Source: Butyricimonas paravirosa (GTDB lineage Bacteria; Bacteroidota; Bacteroidia; Bacteroidales; Marinifilaceae). Taken from it: DNA of 64,000 nt. The notes beneath the pieces are model-generated. The model was not told the DNA's origin. It saw only the letters and a program-made list of their open reading frames with translations, and ran no database searches. The DNA lies in assembly GCF_032878955.1 (NCBI RefSeq), contig NZ_CP043839.1, positions 1 to 64,000 on the forward strand. Reading direction: 5' to 3'. A program made the translations under genes and the position numbers. Below are positions 1 through 7,658 of the stretch, piece by piece (position 1 is the stretch's first letter; every line of letters starts with the position of its first letter).

Positions 1-1099
1 AATTGTGTATCAATGCAGTAAGCAGAAGAAAGACAGTATTCTCCGCCATGAATGACTTGGGGAGCCTGCTCCAACCGAATCCGTTGTTCATGTCGTCAAA
101 GATACGTTCCTTGCCGCCACGCAGATTGTAGAATTCAACAATGTCCCTTGTCGATGACTTGTAATCGTTGGTCAGAATACAACGGTAAGTGTATTCGCCT
201 TCCCACAGGTCAAGGTCGCCACTGTTGCGTCTTTGTCTCTGGATGACAAGACGATAGCACTTGCCTTCCCATTTCTCAACGAGAATGGAATTGAGTTCGA
301 ACTGGATGCCGTTAATCTCCTCCGTCTTCCATCCTCTCAGAGCAAAGATGTCATTGTAGAGCGAACTGCATCGGTTGGCACGGATGTAGAAATGTTTGCA
401 ATGCTTCTCTATCTCACTGACGATTTCCTTCGAGCAGGAACCGCAGTCTGCCCTGAAGCGATTTACACGGATGTTCTGGGATTCCAGAAGAGCGAAGAAT
501 CTCTTATGGGTGTCTGCCTGATGAAAACGCACATTCGTGTTGCCATCGCTGTTCTCGATATAGACTATCTTGTCACCGATAACATATACGCCAGGCCTGT
601 AGCCGAGGAACTTTTTGTAGGTCGGTTTTGCATCATACTTCTCCGTTTCAAGAAACTGATGGTCAAAGTCAACATCGTATTCCTCAATTTCCTTCAACTC
701 GCCTGTAGAAACCAAAGCGTTTATAAGCAATGTGTTGAGTTTGTCTGCAGTATTGAAATCATAGGTCTTGCCTTGGTCGGAAGTATAGGAGATGTTTTCC
801 TTTGTCAGTTCCTTGATGGCTCTGAGGATGGTATCAGAGCTGCATGTACGAAGGGTAGGATGATACGAGAGATGGCGCATCAGTTGTGACGTTACGTCTT
901 CCACGCATGAGCCGCCACAGAAATAAACGCTCATCAGCGAACGGACTATCTCGCTGAACTGATATCCGATGATACTGCGGCATCTCTGACCCAGTGTTGA
1001 GTCGATAACGGGTGAAAGCATGGAGTCAAATTTCTCCATGATTGAAAAAATTCCTCCAAAAGGTGTGAGTTTCTCAGATTTTATTTGTACCTTTGCCAT
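1..1099 (-). CDS. IS1380-family transposase, 3' end outside window
   Basis: DDE (RNase H-fold) transposase that would mobilise the IS1380 element. Reading the minus strand from the ATG at 1099-1097 gives an uninterrupted protein of at least 366 residues starting MAKVQIKSEKLTPFGGIF. Visible catalytic signatures are the first acidic block DVDFDHQFLETEK, the second block FRADCGSCSKE, and the C-terminal YNLRGGKERIFDDM, which carries the catalytic Glu in the Y-R-G-E arrangement used by the IS4/IS1380 group. The gene runs off position 1 with no stop, so completeness is unknown. It seems intact inside the window, but an IS4-like element now separates it from the promoter-proximal end of its own element. 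The family call is confident. Confidence 0.88.
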   Translation of the reverse strand, partial: MAKVQIKSEKLTPFGGIFSIMEKFDSMLSPVIDSTLGQRCRSIIGYQFSEIVRSLMSVYFCGGSCVEDVTSQLMRHLSYHPTLRTCSSDTILRAIKELTKENISYTSDQGKTYDFNTADKLNTLLINALVSTGELKEIEEYDVDFDHQFLETEKYDAKPTYKKFLGYRPGVYVIGDKIVYIENSDGNTNVRFHQADTHKRFFALLESQNIRVNRFRADCGSCSKEIVSEIEKHCKHFYIRANRCSSLYNDIFALRGWKTEEINGIQFELNSILVEKWEGKCYRLVIQRQRRNSGDLDLWEGEYTYRCILTNDYKSSTRDIVEFYNLRGGKERIFDDMNNGFGWSRLPKSFMAENTVFLLLTALIHN

Positions 1100-1126
1100 G
1101 CCTTGTTACGATTTTCGCTTGTTTTC

Positions 1127-1137
1127 TAATTGCAACA
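1127..1137. repeat. 11-bp direct repeat, left copy (target duplication of the IS4-like element)
   Basis: TAATTGCAACA at 1127-1137 recurs in the same orientation at 2471-2481, flanking the IS4-like element. IS4-family elements make target duplications of roughly 9-13 bp, so this fits a duplication made when the element landed inside the IS1380 upstream region. Confidence 0.75.
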
Positions 1138-2470
1138 TACTACTGGTGCGATAAAATCGCATTAGTTTTAAATATCATCAAATAACGAGAGTTCTTTGAC
1201 ATTTTGGTTTGAAATGATTGATGAGTCTAGCTTGGTTATCAACGACCGCAGGTCAGTCCTTTCCAACGCGGATATTCTAATCAGGGTAGCCACCTCGGTG
1301 ATTGAATAAGGGCTGTTGCTGGCAACCTTTATTCTTACTACTGTCAGATACGATATGATGGCAGCCCAAAGATGGATTTTGACAGCATTTTCCGAATATC
1401 CCCACAGAGTTTTTACGGTAATGTTCTGTTTAATCCACTTGAAGAATACCTCTATATCCCATCGATGGCGGTACAAGTTGGATATTTCCAAGGCACTGAC
1501 TTCAAAGTTATTGGATATAAAGTCCACAATAGTATCATTATCAGGGTCATAAACGCGGACAAATCTCATGGCTTCGGGATACAGCTTGCTTGAGTTATAC
1601 CCCGTTACCCTTATACGGGAGTCTTCCAGTACGCCAGACTTGACATCGGAAATATCCATCTGCTCGACAGTCTCGAATTTCATGTTCTCTTTTGGACGTG
1701 ATACCCAAAATGCCTGAGCCTGATGAAATCTGAAAAGTGCTTTAAAGTCAACATAGGCCTTATCCATCACGTAGAAAGCATAAGGCTCCGGTGCCAGTGC
1801 ATCAAGCTCGTTGCTGTCATGCCACTTGCCGTCCGTGATATGGATATTGGCAGGTATGCTGCCTCTCAAATCCAACAGGGCGTGCATCTTGACAGCTCCT
1901 TTGCTGTATTTCCCCAAAGCCCACGTTGCAAGCCTTATACTGGTTGATATGGTCGTGGAATCAAGCGCATATATCACGTTATCAATGGTAATTTGAGACA
2001 GTTGGATATTTGAGAACATCGGTCTGACCGTGGCAATCAAATAAAGGCCCAGCCCTCAAAAATGCGATAATCCCTGCTTTCGTTTGCACGAGACAATGAG
2101 GTATGGTTCACGGCCTTACGAAAACCGAGATGATAAAGCATCTTGTTATGGGCTTCGAGGCATAGACAAATATCCCTCAGAGAATCACATCCTGTCAACT
2201 GTCCGAAAAGCAGATGAAGGAGGTGATTGTAACTGCTGAGATTTTTGGTATGCCAATCTCCTTTATATTGCTTTACGAGTTTATCAAACTGATAACGCGG
2301 TATATACTCGACAACTTGGGAAAATACAAACTTGCCTTGATTCATAATCCTGATGTGTTGAAACTACAGGACTAATAAATCATTTTCAAATCAAAAAATC
2401 AATGAACGCTTATATTTGACTAAAAATTAATCGTTTAACTACAGTGGTGTGGTTTTTATCGCACCACTAA
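1138..2470 (-). mobile_element. IS4-family insertion sequence, about 1.33 kb, nested in the IS1380 element
   Basis: The element lies between two copies of an 11-bp direct repeat. Near its ends are imperfect inverted repeats: TGGTGCGATAAAA at about 1144-1156 and its complement TTTTATCGCACCA at about 2454-2466. It encodes one transposase on the minus strand, which is frameshifted, so this copy is probably immobile unless complemented. A single transposase gene, a length near 1.3 kb and an 11-bp duplication all agree with the IS4 family. Confidence 0.8.
1168..2345 (-). pseudogene. IS4-family transposase with a single frameshift
   Basis: Two overlapping minus-strand frames, 2345-2037 (102 aa) and 2040-1168 (290 aa), together match one transposase of about 390 residues: an N-terminal DUF4372-type region followed by a DDE_Tnp_1 domain. 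Catalytic blocks in the second part are ALDSTTIS (Asp), VMDKAYVD (Asp) and YRHRWDIEVFFKWIKQ, which has the Y-x2-R-x3-E-x6-K signature of IS4 transposases. At 2037-2046 the frame reads GCC TTT ATT TGA; one extra T would restore an unbroken Phe-Tyr-Leu-Ile-Ala junction. A one-base loss in a short T run is the simplest explanation. Programmed frameshifting is less likely because no clear slippery heptamer is seen. Confidence 0.85.
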
Positions 2471-2481
2471 TAATTGCAACA
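2471..2481. repeat. 11-bp direct repeat, right copy (target duplication of the IS4-like element)
   Basis: Second copy of TAATTGCAACA, matching 1127-1137. Sequence on either side of the IS4-like insertion would rejoin here to give the uninterrupted upstream region of the IS1380 element. Confidence 0.75.
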
Positions 2482-2514
2482 CTAAGATAAGTGAAAAATC
2501 TGACACAGCAAAAT

Positions 2515-2539
2515 CCTGGGCAACTTTTTGTTGCTCAGG
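2515..2539. repeat. Stem-loop at the presumed IS1380 outer end
   Basis: CCTGGGCAAC, a T5 loop, then GTTGCTCAGG form a 10-bp stem with one G-T pair. It sits exactly between IS-like sequence and the surviving host coding frame. It could be the element's subterminal structure or block read-through into or out of the IS. No T-run follows on the plus strand, so a simple intrinsic terminator is not supported. Confidence 0.5.
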
Positions 2540-2553
2540 AACTTATAAATTAA

Positions 2554-2964
2554 TTTAAATCAAAGTGTTGCGGAATTAAGGTTTATTTGAAGTTTCGGGA
2601 GAACGACTATTTTAGACCGATGGAAGGGGATCATTATTGCCTTTCCATTATGGATGGGAAACTAGCGCAGCCAACTTGGTGGGCCAGTTATTACCTAGGA
2701 GAATATAACAATAATAATGATAGATTATATTTGAAGATACTGGAAAATTTTTGGGCCTTAGAAGAGTTAAAACCCGTGTTTTATGCCGAAAAAGAGAAGG
2801 AGTACGGGAAGTTTCTGGAAAATGCCCCGACAGCTTTTTTTCAGATGCCGGGAAATATGATTTGGATAAAATACGTGTTGAAACCTGCTTACGAGTATTA
2901 TAGTGATCCGGAAAACACGTACGAAGGGTTTGCTATGGTTGATCCGGATCGGTTTATTCGTTAA
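2554..2964 (+). pseudogene. 3' remnant of a DUF4843-type SusCD-associated lipoprotein gene, truncated by the IS
   Basis: The frame is open from 2554, just after the IS end, to a stop at 2964, with no convincing start codon; the first possible TTG is at 2587. The visible residues (QPTWWASYYLGEY, then LYLKILENFWALEELKPVF) align with the C-terminal half of the intact DUF4843-type protein at 37057-37761 (RPDWWNSDVETYYLGSY, then LLFLEVTEADL). The signal peptide and N-terminal half are missing. The next gene is a PKD-like lipoprotein, the same order as at 37-39 kb, so this is the tail of a SusC-SusD-DUF4843-PKD operon broken by the insertion. The assignment rests on this alignment and synteny. Confidence 0.7.
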
Positions 2965-2984
2965 GCAAATAAAAGTTATTGGAG

Positions 2985-4397
2985 ATGAAAACGAAATACA
3001 GTATCGGGATCTTGTGTTTTACCTTATTCGGGTTGGGATCTTGTCTGGATGATCAGTCTTCGTTGGGAGATCGGGAGTTATCGGAAATCACGATTTCCAC
3101 ACCTCATGACACGCTGACGGCTTATTTCGGTGAGGAATTTGTGGTAAGTGATTTGAGCGTGGAACAATCCGGGGAAGAGTTACCTCTCGCTTATGAATGG
3201 AGTTACGGAACGTTGAATACGGATGAAAATGGAATGGCCTCCTATCCGATTAAAGATTCGTTACATATCGTGTCGCACGATCCGGAATTGAGATATGCTT
3301 TTCGGGAATTGGGAACTTTCGGGTTACGATTGAGGGTTGATAACGGGGAAACGATCCGGTATAAATATTTTGTTTTACAGATAGATACCGAGTTTTCGGA
3401 GGGGATCACGGTGTTAAGTCGGGATGGGGATGGAAAAGGACGAATTTCTTTTATGAGAACACTAACAAAGGAGGAAATTAATACCGGGAAAGTGCCTATG
3501 TTCCGGACGGATATAATGGAGCTGATAAACCCGCAAACGAAAATGGAGGATGTGACCGACATGGTGCAGGTAAATAATCGTTTATTGGTTTGTTCCGGTG
3601 AGGAGGGAAGGATTTATAATATGGATTCCCGAACTTTCGATGTTGAAGGAATAACTTCGTTTAAGGAATTATATCCGGGATGTGCTTTCGTGAAGTTTGC
3701 CGGGGTTTCTGCTAATAATAACATATATCTCATCTCTCGTGACAGACGGGGATACGTGTATGATTACGTTTTAGATGAATTAGTGCTGACAGAATATTTT
3801 AAAGATCTGGATGTTGATGCGGCTGTTTCGGTGGATAGACCCGTGTTTGTTAATTATGAAACGTCCGTGTTCTATTCTCTTTCGCTCGGAGGGGTAAATA
3901 GCTCTTTAAACAAGTATGTCGATTTTAATATTTGGGGTATTTGTCCTGTTGGGAGTAGCGTGTATGTCATAGCTACCTATAAAGTGATGCCTTCCTATAT
4001 CTATTTGTCCCAAACAACTTTCAGCTTGGGTAACCCGACCATTCTTCAATTCTATGATAGTCCGGTTTCACTGAAAGTTAACCGGAATTCGTTGCTTACC
4101 GGGAGTAAATCATGTAGTTGTCTGTATTACACGTGCGAGGATGGTATATATTATTGGGATTTGAAGAATCGGTTGTTGACGACACCTGTTATTTCGATAC
4201 CTGAGGGAATGGAGATCACCAGTTTGTCGATGAACACGGATGGAACCTTGCTATATGTTGGTTTGTATGAAAAAGATGAAACAGAAGCTCTGAAAGGGCA
4301 TTTGTATATCTATGATGTAAAGACTTCTGTCTTGGTAAATCAATACCACAATATTGCAGATAAACCTATTGCGATTGTTTATAAAGAACGGGGGTAG
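2985..4397 (+). CDS. PKD-like family surface lipoprotein (SusCD-associated)
   Basis: Predicted lipoprotein of about 470 residues. It has a short N-terminal hydrophobic segment ending in the lipobox LGSC. A PKD/Ig-like region follows (about residues 25-135), then a longer part rich in short beta strands that may form a propeller. The start is placed at ATG 2985; a TTG at 2979 is possible. It follows the truncated DUF4843 remnant by 20 bp and has the same position as the paralogous protein at 37778-39292 downstream of susCD. Such lipoproteins usually sit on the outer surface and assist the SusCD transporter with its substrate; the substrate is unknown. Because the upstream operon is interrupted, its expression now depends on the IS or on cryptic promoters. 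Confidence 0.75.
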   Translation: MKTKYSIGILCFTLFGLGSCLDDQSSLGDRELSEITISTPHDTLTAYFGEEFVVSDLSVEQSGEELPLAYEWSYGTLNTDENGMASYPIKDSLHIVSHDPELRYAFRELGTFGLRLRVDNGETIRYKYFVLQIDTEFSEGITVLSRDGDGKGRISFMRTLTKEEINTGKVPMFRTDIMELINPQTKMEDVTDMVQVNNRLLVCSGEEGRIYNMDSRTFDVEGITSFKELYPGCAFVKFAGVSANNNIYLISRDRRGYVYDYVLDELVLTEYFKDLDVDAAVSVDRPVFVNYETSVFYSLSLGGVNSSLNKYVDFNIWGICPVGSSVYVIATYKVMPSYIYLSQTTFSLGNPTILQFYDSPVSLKVNRNSLLTGSKSCSCLYYTCEDGIYYWDLKNRLLTTPVISIPEGMEITSLSMNTDGTLLYVGLYEKDETEALKGHLYIYDVKTSVLVNQYHNIADKPIAIVYKERG

Positions 4398-4465
4398 TAG
4401 AATAGGCAACATTAAAACTTGAAGAATAATTTGTAAGAATCTGATATGATGTTGAATACAATTAT

Positions 4466-4473
4466 TAACTTTG
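4466..4473 (+). promoter_or_regulatory. Possible -7 box (TAACTTTG) ahead of the GcvH-like gene
   Basis: TAACTTTG matches the Bacteroidota -7 consensus TAnnTTTG and lies 50 bp before the ATG at 4524. No good -33 TTTG is seen at 19-21 bp, so this is a partial match. It would allow the GcvH-like gene to be transcribed apart from the broken operon upstream. Confidence 0.4.
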
Positions 4474-4523
4474 CTGACAGCGTGTAAACGTGTTTTATTT
4501 AATAATCAAAAAAATAAAGGGGC

Positions 4524-5027
4524 ATGAAAAGAGTTTTTTTCTTTATTCAAATTTTATTTTTAATAGCTTTATTTTCCGGGGGTAACCGGAATATAGAGGC
4601 TGGTAACGTGAATATGCCTTCGTTGCCTTCACAGGCTCGGGATCAAGCGTATTATTCGCAGTTGGAACAGAATGGCAATCGTTATACGAAAGATCATAGC
4701 TGGTTGAAAAATGGTGATGATTTTATACAGGTGGGTATTTCTTATGATCATGTGAGAGTTATTGGTGGAGCTGTAGGTTTAATCGTTCCGGCCAAGGCGG
4801 TGGATGAAACTTTCGTAAAAGGTGAATTGCTGGCAGAAATAGAAGGTTCCGGTGGTTTTACAAAGTTGTATGCACCATGTGCCGGAGTGGTGAAGGGTAT
4901 CAATCCTCTGATAGAAAATCCTTCTCAAATGCAAGCTAATCAAGTTTGGGTATACAAATGTCATTTGAAAAGAGATCAATTGGAGAATTTGATGGGTGAT
5001 CAGGAGTATGCTGATTACATCAAATAG
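4524..5027 (+). CDS. Secreted GcvH-like protein lacking the lipoyl lysine
   Basis: 167-residue protein with an N-terminal hydrophobic signal (about residues 4-19) and then a GcvH-like fold. YTKDHSWLK (54-62) matches the YTKEHEW start of glycine cleavage H protein. The core LLAEIEGSGGFTKLYAPCAG aligns with the lipoyl hairpin (consensus ESVKA..DIYSP), and the tail ENLMGDQEYADYI aligns with the GcvH C-terminus (LLDAEAYEAYL). The modified lysine is replaced by Gly110 (E-S-V-K becomes E-G-S-G), and the neighbouring positions are also changed, so it should not be lipoylated. Export and loss of this residue argue against a role in glycine cleavage. It may be a structural or binding domain reused outside the cytoplasm. 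No gcvP, gcvT or lipoate gene is nearby. The homology is clear; the function is unknown. Confidence 0.8.
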   Translation: MKRVFFFIQILFLIALFSGGNRNIEAGNVNMPSLPSQARDQAYYSQLEQNGNRYTKDHSWLKNGDDFIQVGISYDHVRVIGGAVGLIVPAKAVDETFVKGELLAEIEGSGGFTKLYAPCAGVVKGINPLIENPSQMQANQVWVYKCHLKRDQLENLMGDQEYADYIK

Positions 5028-5052
5028 GATTTTCCTTCTTTTGTGTTAAAAT

Positions 5053-5198
5053 TTGTCTATCTCCACTCTTCAGCTTGCATCCTTTTCATATTTTGTCGTT
5101 ATCCTTTTGTTATCTCTCCGTTCCTAGGGGCGAGTGGATAATGACGAATAACGAAGAGATAATGACACGTATGTAAGAGGAAGAGTGGAGATGGACAA
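5053..5198. repeat. 146-bp imperfect palindrome in the gap between converging genes
   Basis: The outer arms are 19 bp: TTGTCTATCTCCACTCTTC at 5053-5071 and its complement at 5180-5198, with one mismatch that can pair as G-T. Inner partial arms are also present (GTCGTTATC near 5096 and GATAATGAC near 5137). It lies in the 356-bp gap between the GcvH-like gene and queE, which face each other. It could be a MITE-like remnant or a bidirectional terminator. Nothing else is recognised in the rest of this gap. Confidence 0.55.
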
Positions 5199-5383
5199 TT
5201 GTAAGTAGTCAGAAAGATTTACAACCGATATTATTCCCTAAATATTGCACGCAGCTGAGATATAGCTGACTTAAAGCCGAGATAAAGTCGAGTTGAGTCG
5301 TCTTTGTTAGTCCGGGTTTTCTTAATGTGTATTTTTTGACGGATGTTCACGTGCTTAAATGGGATAGAATACCGCTTTTATAT

Positions 5384-6199
5384 TTATACTCCTTGTTTGT
5401 TGCCAAAAAGAGATATGTGAAGCCGATCGCAGAAACGCCACCCGTTCCGGATGCAATGTTCCAGAGTTTTGGGGATCGAGAGGCTTAATTCTTCGGGAGT
5501 GGCTCCCATCGGCATCAATAGGATATCTTCTTTTGCCCATCCATCCAGTTGTTTCAAAAGTGCCTGTATTTCGATCACGTCGTTTTCCCCGGAGTAAACG
5601 AATTTTAATTGAAAGTCTTTTTTGTTTTTACGGGCGTGTGTGATAAATGATTGTATAGCCGGGATATTAATGCGGGTCTTGTTGTGGTGGTCCGCGTGAG
5701 GTGCAGGGGGAACGGAGCCGGATAATTTGGGGGAAAGACTAAAAAAGTCGATCATCTCGGCACATTCTTCTACATAAAGCGTGGCGTTGGTTTCGACGGT
5801 AATATGAAAATGGCTCTCTTTTTTTAATTGTAAGCACAATGCCCGGACTTTATCCGCTTGCAAGAACGGTTCGCCACCCGTGATTACGATATGATCTATG
5901 TTTCCTCGGTTATGACTGATAATTCGCACGATCTCTTCCACGGGCAGGGAGAACGAATTCTCTACCTTAAAGGCAGCGTATGCCGTGTCGCATTCGCAAG
6001 TATTCCCGGCAAGTGTTTTCCACGTGCAATGGAGGTTACATCCGGCTAACCGAATAAACAGAGAAGGTATACCGTTTAATTTTCCCTCGCCCTGTATCGT
6101 TCCCGCAACGTGTAATCCAGAGGCGGGCACTTCCTTTAGCAATTTACCGTCCTTGTCTTTCGTGATCGGGAAAATACCATCCTTCGCCAAATGTAACAT
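5384..6199 (-). CDS. queE: 7-carboxy-7-deazaguanine synthase QueE (radical SAM)
   Basis: Radical SAM enzyme converting 6-carboxytetrahydropterin to 7-carboxy-7-deazaguanine, the third step towards preQ0 and queuosine. 271 residues. Visible are the QueE GEG region (TIQGEGKLNGIPSLFIRLAG, residues 34-53), the cluster-binding segment with Cys54, Cys58, Cys68 and Cys70 ending in CDT, and the SAM-binding VITGGEP. The cysteine spacing departs from the classical CxxxCxxC; QueE proteins are known to vary here (for example CX14CX2C), so activity is still expected. It is the last gene of a minus-strand queC-queD-queE operon, 39 bp after queD. The neighbours leave little doubt about the assignment. Confidence 0.92.
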   Translation of the reverse strand: MLHLAKDGIFPITKDKDGKLLKEVPASGLHVAGTIQGEGKLNGIPSLFIRLAGCNLHCTWKTLAGNTCECDTAYAAFKVENSFSLPVEEIVRIISHNRGNIDHIVITGGEPFLQADKVRALCLQLKKESHFHITVETNATLYVEECAEMIDFFSLSPKLSGSVPPAPHADHHNKTRINIPAIQSFITHARKNKKDFQLKFVYSGENDVIEIQALLKQLDGWAKEDILLMPMGATPEELSLSIPKTLEHCIRNGWRFCDRLHISLFGNKQGV

Positions 6200-6238
6200 A
6201 CGTGAGCTTTTTAATTTTTATCTTTTAGTTTTTATCTT

Positions 6239-6775
6239 TTATCTTATTCCTTCCCACCACTGCTCATTTTTCCATTCTTCCCGGATTGCCTCGGAAAAAC
6301 GGATGTCGTGAACATTGAAATTCACGAGTTTCAGGTCTTCCCGGAAAGCCTCGGCATACCCGGTTGCCGTTTCATGTACCCGAACGGAGGAGAGTTGTAC
6401 GTTTCCTTCCCCGTTTTTATGCTCCATGTTTTGCAGGATTTTGTCGATCAAGTAAAGGAATAACAATGCATATCCTTCAGCAGAAGGAGAGACGGGTATT
6501 TCAGCTACCCGGCGGTTGTATTTGTATACAAAAGTCTTCAACTCGTCGGATTCTTCCTGCCACAACGAGTAGGTATGGTCGAAACTATCCACGAGTTCCT
6601 TCACCTTATCCAGCAGTACGAAGTCCATCACCATGTATCCCCGGTCCAGCTTGTCGGACGTGATGAATACTTCCACGATATACGAATGTCCATGAATGTT
6701 CTCCCGGCAACGGTGTGAAGAACAATTCCGCACGATGTGTGCCCCCTCGAATTTGAATAACTTTCTGATTACCAT
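6239..6775 (-). CDS. queD: 6-carboxy-5,6,7,8-tetrahydropterin synthase QueD
   Basis: Zinc enzyme converting 7,8-dihydroneopterin triphosphate to 6-carboxytetrahydropterin, the substrate of QueE. The 178-residue protein has the PTPS/QueD zinc ligands His13 (FEGAH), His28 and His30 (IHGHSY), a catalytic-type Cys23 just before them (SSHRCREN), and the C-terminal RVHETATGYAE carrying the catalytic Glu. It is longer than E. coli QueD (about 120 aa) owing to an insertion after the FDHTYSL region, as in other Bacteroidota. It lies between queC and queE on the same strand. The 145-bp spacer to queC is AT-rich and repetitive. Confidence 0.92.
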   Translation of the reverse strand: MVIRKLFKFEGAHIVRNCSSHRCRENIHGHSYIVEVFITSDKLDRGYMVMDFVLLDKVKELVDSFDHTYSLWQEESDELKTFVYKYNRRVAEIPVSPSAEGYALLFLYLIDKILQNMEHKNGEGNVQLSSVRVHETATGYAEAFREDLKLVNFNVHDIRFSEAIREEWKNEQWWEGIR

Positions 6776-6920
6776 TTATCAATTTTAAATTTTAAATCCT
6801 ACTAATTTATTGATTTTAGATTTTAGATTTCCACCCACGAAGTCCACGCTTTTTCAATCGTAAATCGTAATTCATAAATCATAAATTAAATCGGTTTTTT
6901 CATTTTCAATTCTCCATTTT
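6776..6920. repeat. AT-rich spacer with degenerate roughly 10-bp repeats between queC and queD
   Basis: Short degenerate units recur here at about 10-11 bp spacing, such as TTTTAGATTTTAGATTT, AATCGTAAATCG and AATCATAAATTAAATCG. Similar AATTTTAAA/TTTTAGATTT strings occur at 6210-6240, 58501-58517, 59689-59699 and 62336-62427, always directly beside coding genes. No gene or hairpin is seen. Confidence 0.5.
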
Positions 6921-7598
6921 TCATTTTCCATTAAACAATGGGTCTTTTATTCCCGCCTCTTCAAATGCTTTTGCCCGGAGAAGGCAACTATCGCAGGTGC
7001 CGCAGGGTTTTTCGTCGCCGCGGTAACAAGTCCAGGTGAGGCTGTAATCAACTCCTAAACGATTCCCCAAATGTACCTCGTCGGCCTTGGTCATGTGCAT
7101 GAAGGGGGCGTGAAGGGTGATCTTCTGTTTTTTCTCGGCACCGAGAACGGTTCCCAAGTTTATGGTTTGTTCCATGGAACGGATGAATTCTTCCCGGCAA
7201 TCCACGTATCCGGAATAGTCGACCTCGCTGACCCCAATAAAGATGTCGGTAATATCAAGAGCGTCGGCGTAGGAGGCTGCCACGGAAAGAAATACCATGT
7301 TTCGGGCGGGAACGTACGTGTCCGGGATGGTCGTCCGGTTTATATCCCCGTCGTGAATGTCCATCTTCTCGTCCGTGAGGGAACAGCCGTCCCATTGATT
7401 CAGCATGATTTTTACGAATTTGTGTTCTTTTACCCCGGCGGCTTTTGCCACGGCTTTTGCCGCTTTTATCTCTTTATCGTGTTTTTGCCCGTACTCGAAG
7501 GTGATAGCATATAATTCATCAAATCCTTGCTCTTGGGCAACGTATAGGGCTGTCGTTGAATCCAGTCCCCCGGATAGTAAAACAAGCGCTTTTTTCAT
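6921..7598 (-). CDS. queC: 7-cyano-7-deazaguanine synthase QueC
   Basis: ATP-dependent enzyme converting 7-carboxy-7-deazaguanine to preQ0. The 225-residue protein has the N-terminal PP-loop LLSGGLDSTT (residues 7-16) that binds ATP and a C-terminal zinc site formed by Cys191, Cys199, Cys202 and Cys205 (CYRGDEKPCGTCDSC). Length and motifs match the family. It is the first gene of the queCDE operon and has its own consensus promoter on the minus strand (7658-7629), about 30 bp before the ATG. No riboswitch-like leader is evident; the leader is too short for a preQ1 aptamer. Confidence 0.95.
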   Translation of the reverse strand: MKKALVLLSGGLDSTTALYVAQEQGFDELYAITFEYGQKHDKEIKAAKAVAKAAGVKEHKFVKIMLNQWDGCSLTDEKMDIHDGDINRTTIPDTYVPARNMVFLSVAASYADALDITDIFIGVSEVDYSGYVDCREEFIRSMEQTINLGTVLGAEKKQKITLHAPFMHMTKADEVHLGNRLGVDYSLTWTCYRGDEKPCGTCDSCLLRAKAFEEAGIKDPLFNGK

Positions 7599-7628
7599 GA
7601 TCTTCCTTTCTCCTGTTATTTATAGTTG

Positions 7629-7658
7629 CAAAGGTAATATATTTCGGGTTACGATCAA
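7629..7658 (-). promoter_or_regulatory. Promoter of queCDE
   Basis: On the minus strand TTG (7658-7656), 19 bp, then TACCTTTG (7636-7629) match the Bacteroidota -33/-7 consensus. The queC ATG is 31 bp downstream of the -7 box, so the leader is short. Confidence 0.7.

Larger units (their letters stand above)
1..2539 (-). mobile_element. IS1380-family insertion sequence, partial, interrupted by an IS4-family element
   Basis: The element carries an IS1380-type transposase gene that leaves the window on the left. The sequence upstream of that gene is interrupted by the IS4-like element at 1138-2470 and resumes at 2471. The outer end is placed near 2539, where a CCTG-type inverted repeat ends, because a SusCD-associated coding frame becomes open just beyond it (from 2554). 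The exact boundary and any target duplication cannot be fixed, since the other end is outside the window. Confidence 0.65.

Noticed and set aside
233..889. A 218-codon plus-strand open frame
   Set aside because: It lies opposite the IS1380 transposase, whose minus-strand protein has clear catalytic motifs; the plus-strand frame has none.
2037..2046. Programmed frameshifting in the IS4 transposase
   Set aside because: No X-XXY-YYZ slippery heptamer is in frame and IS4 transposases are normally made from a single frame; a deleted T is simpler.
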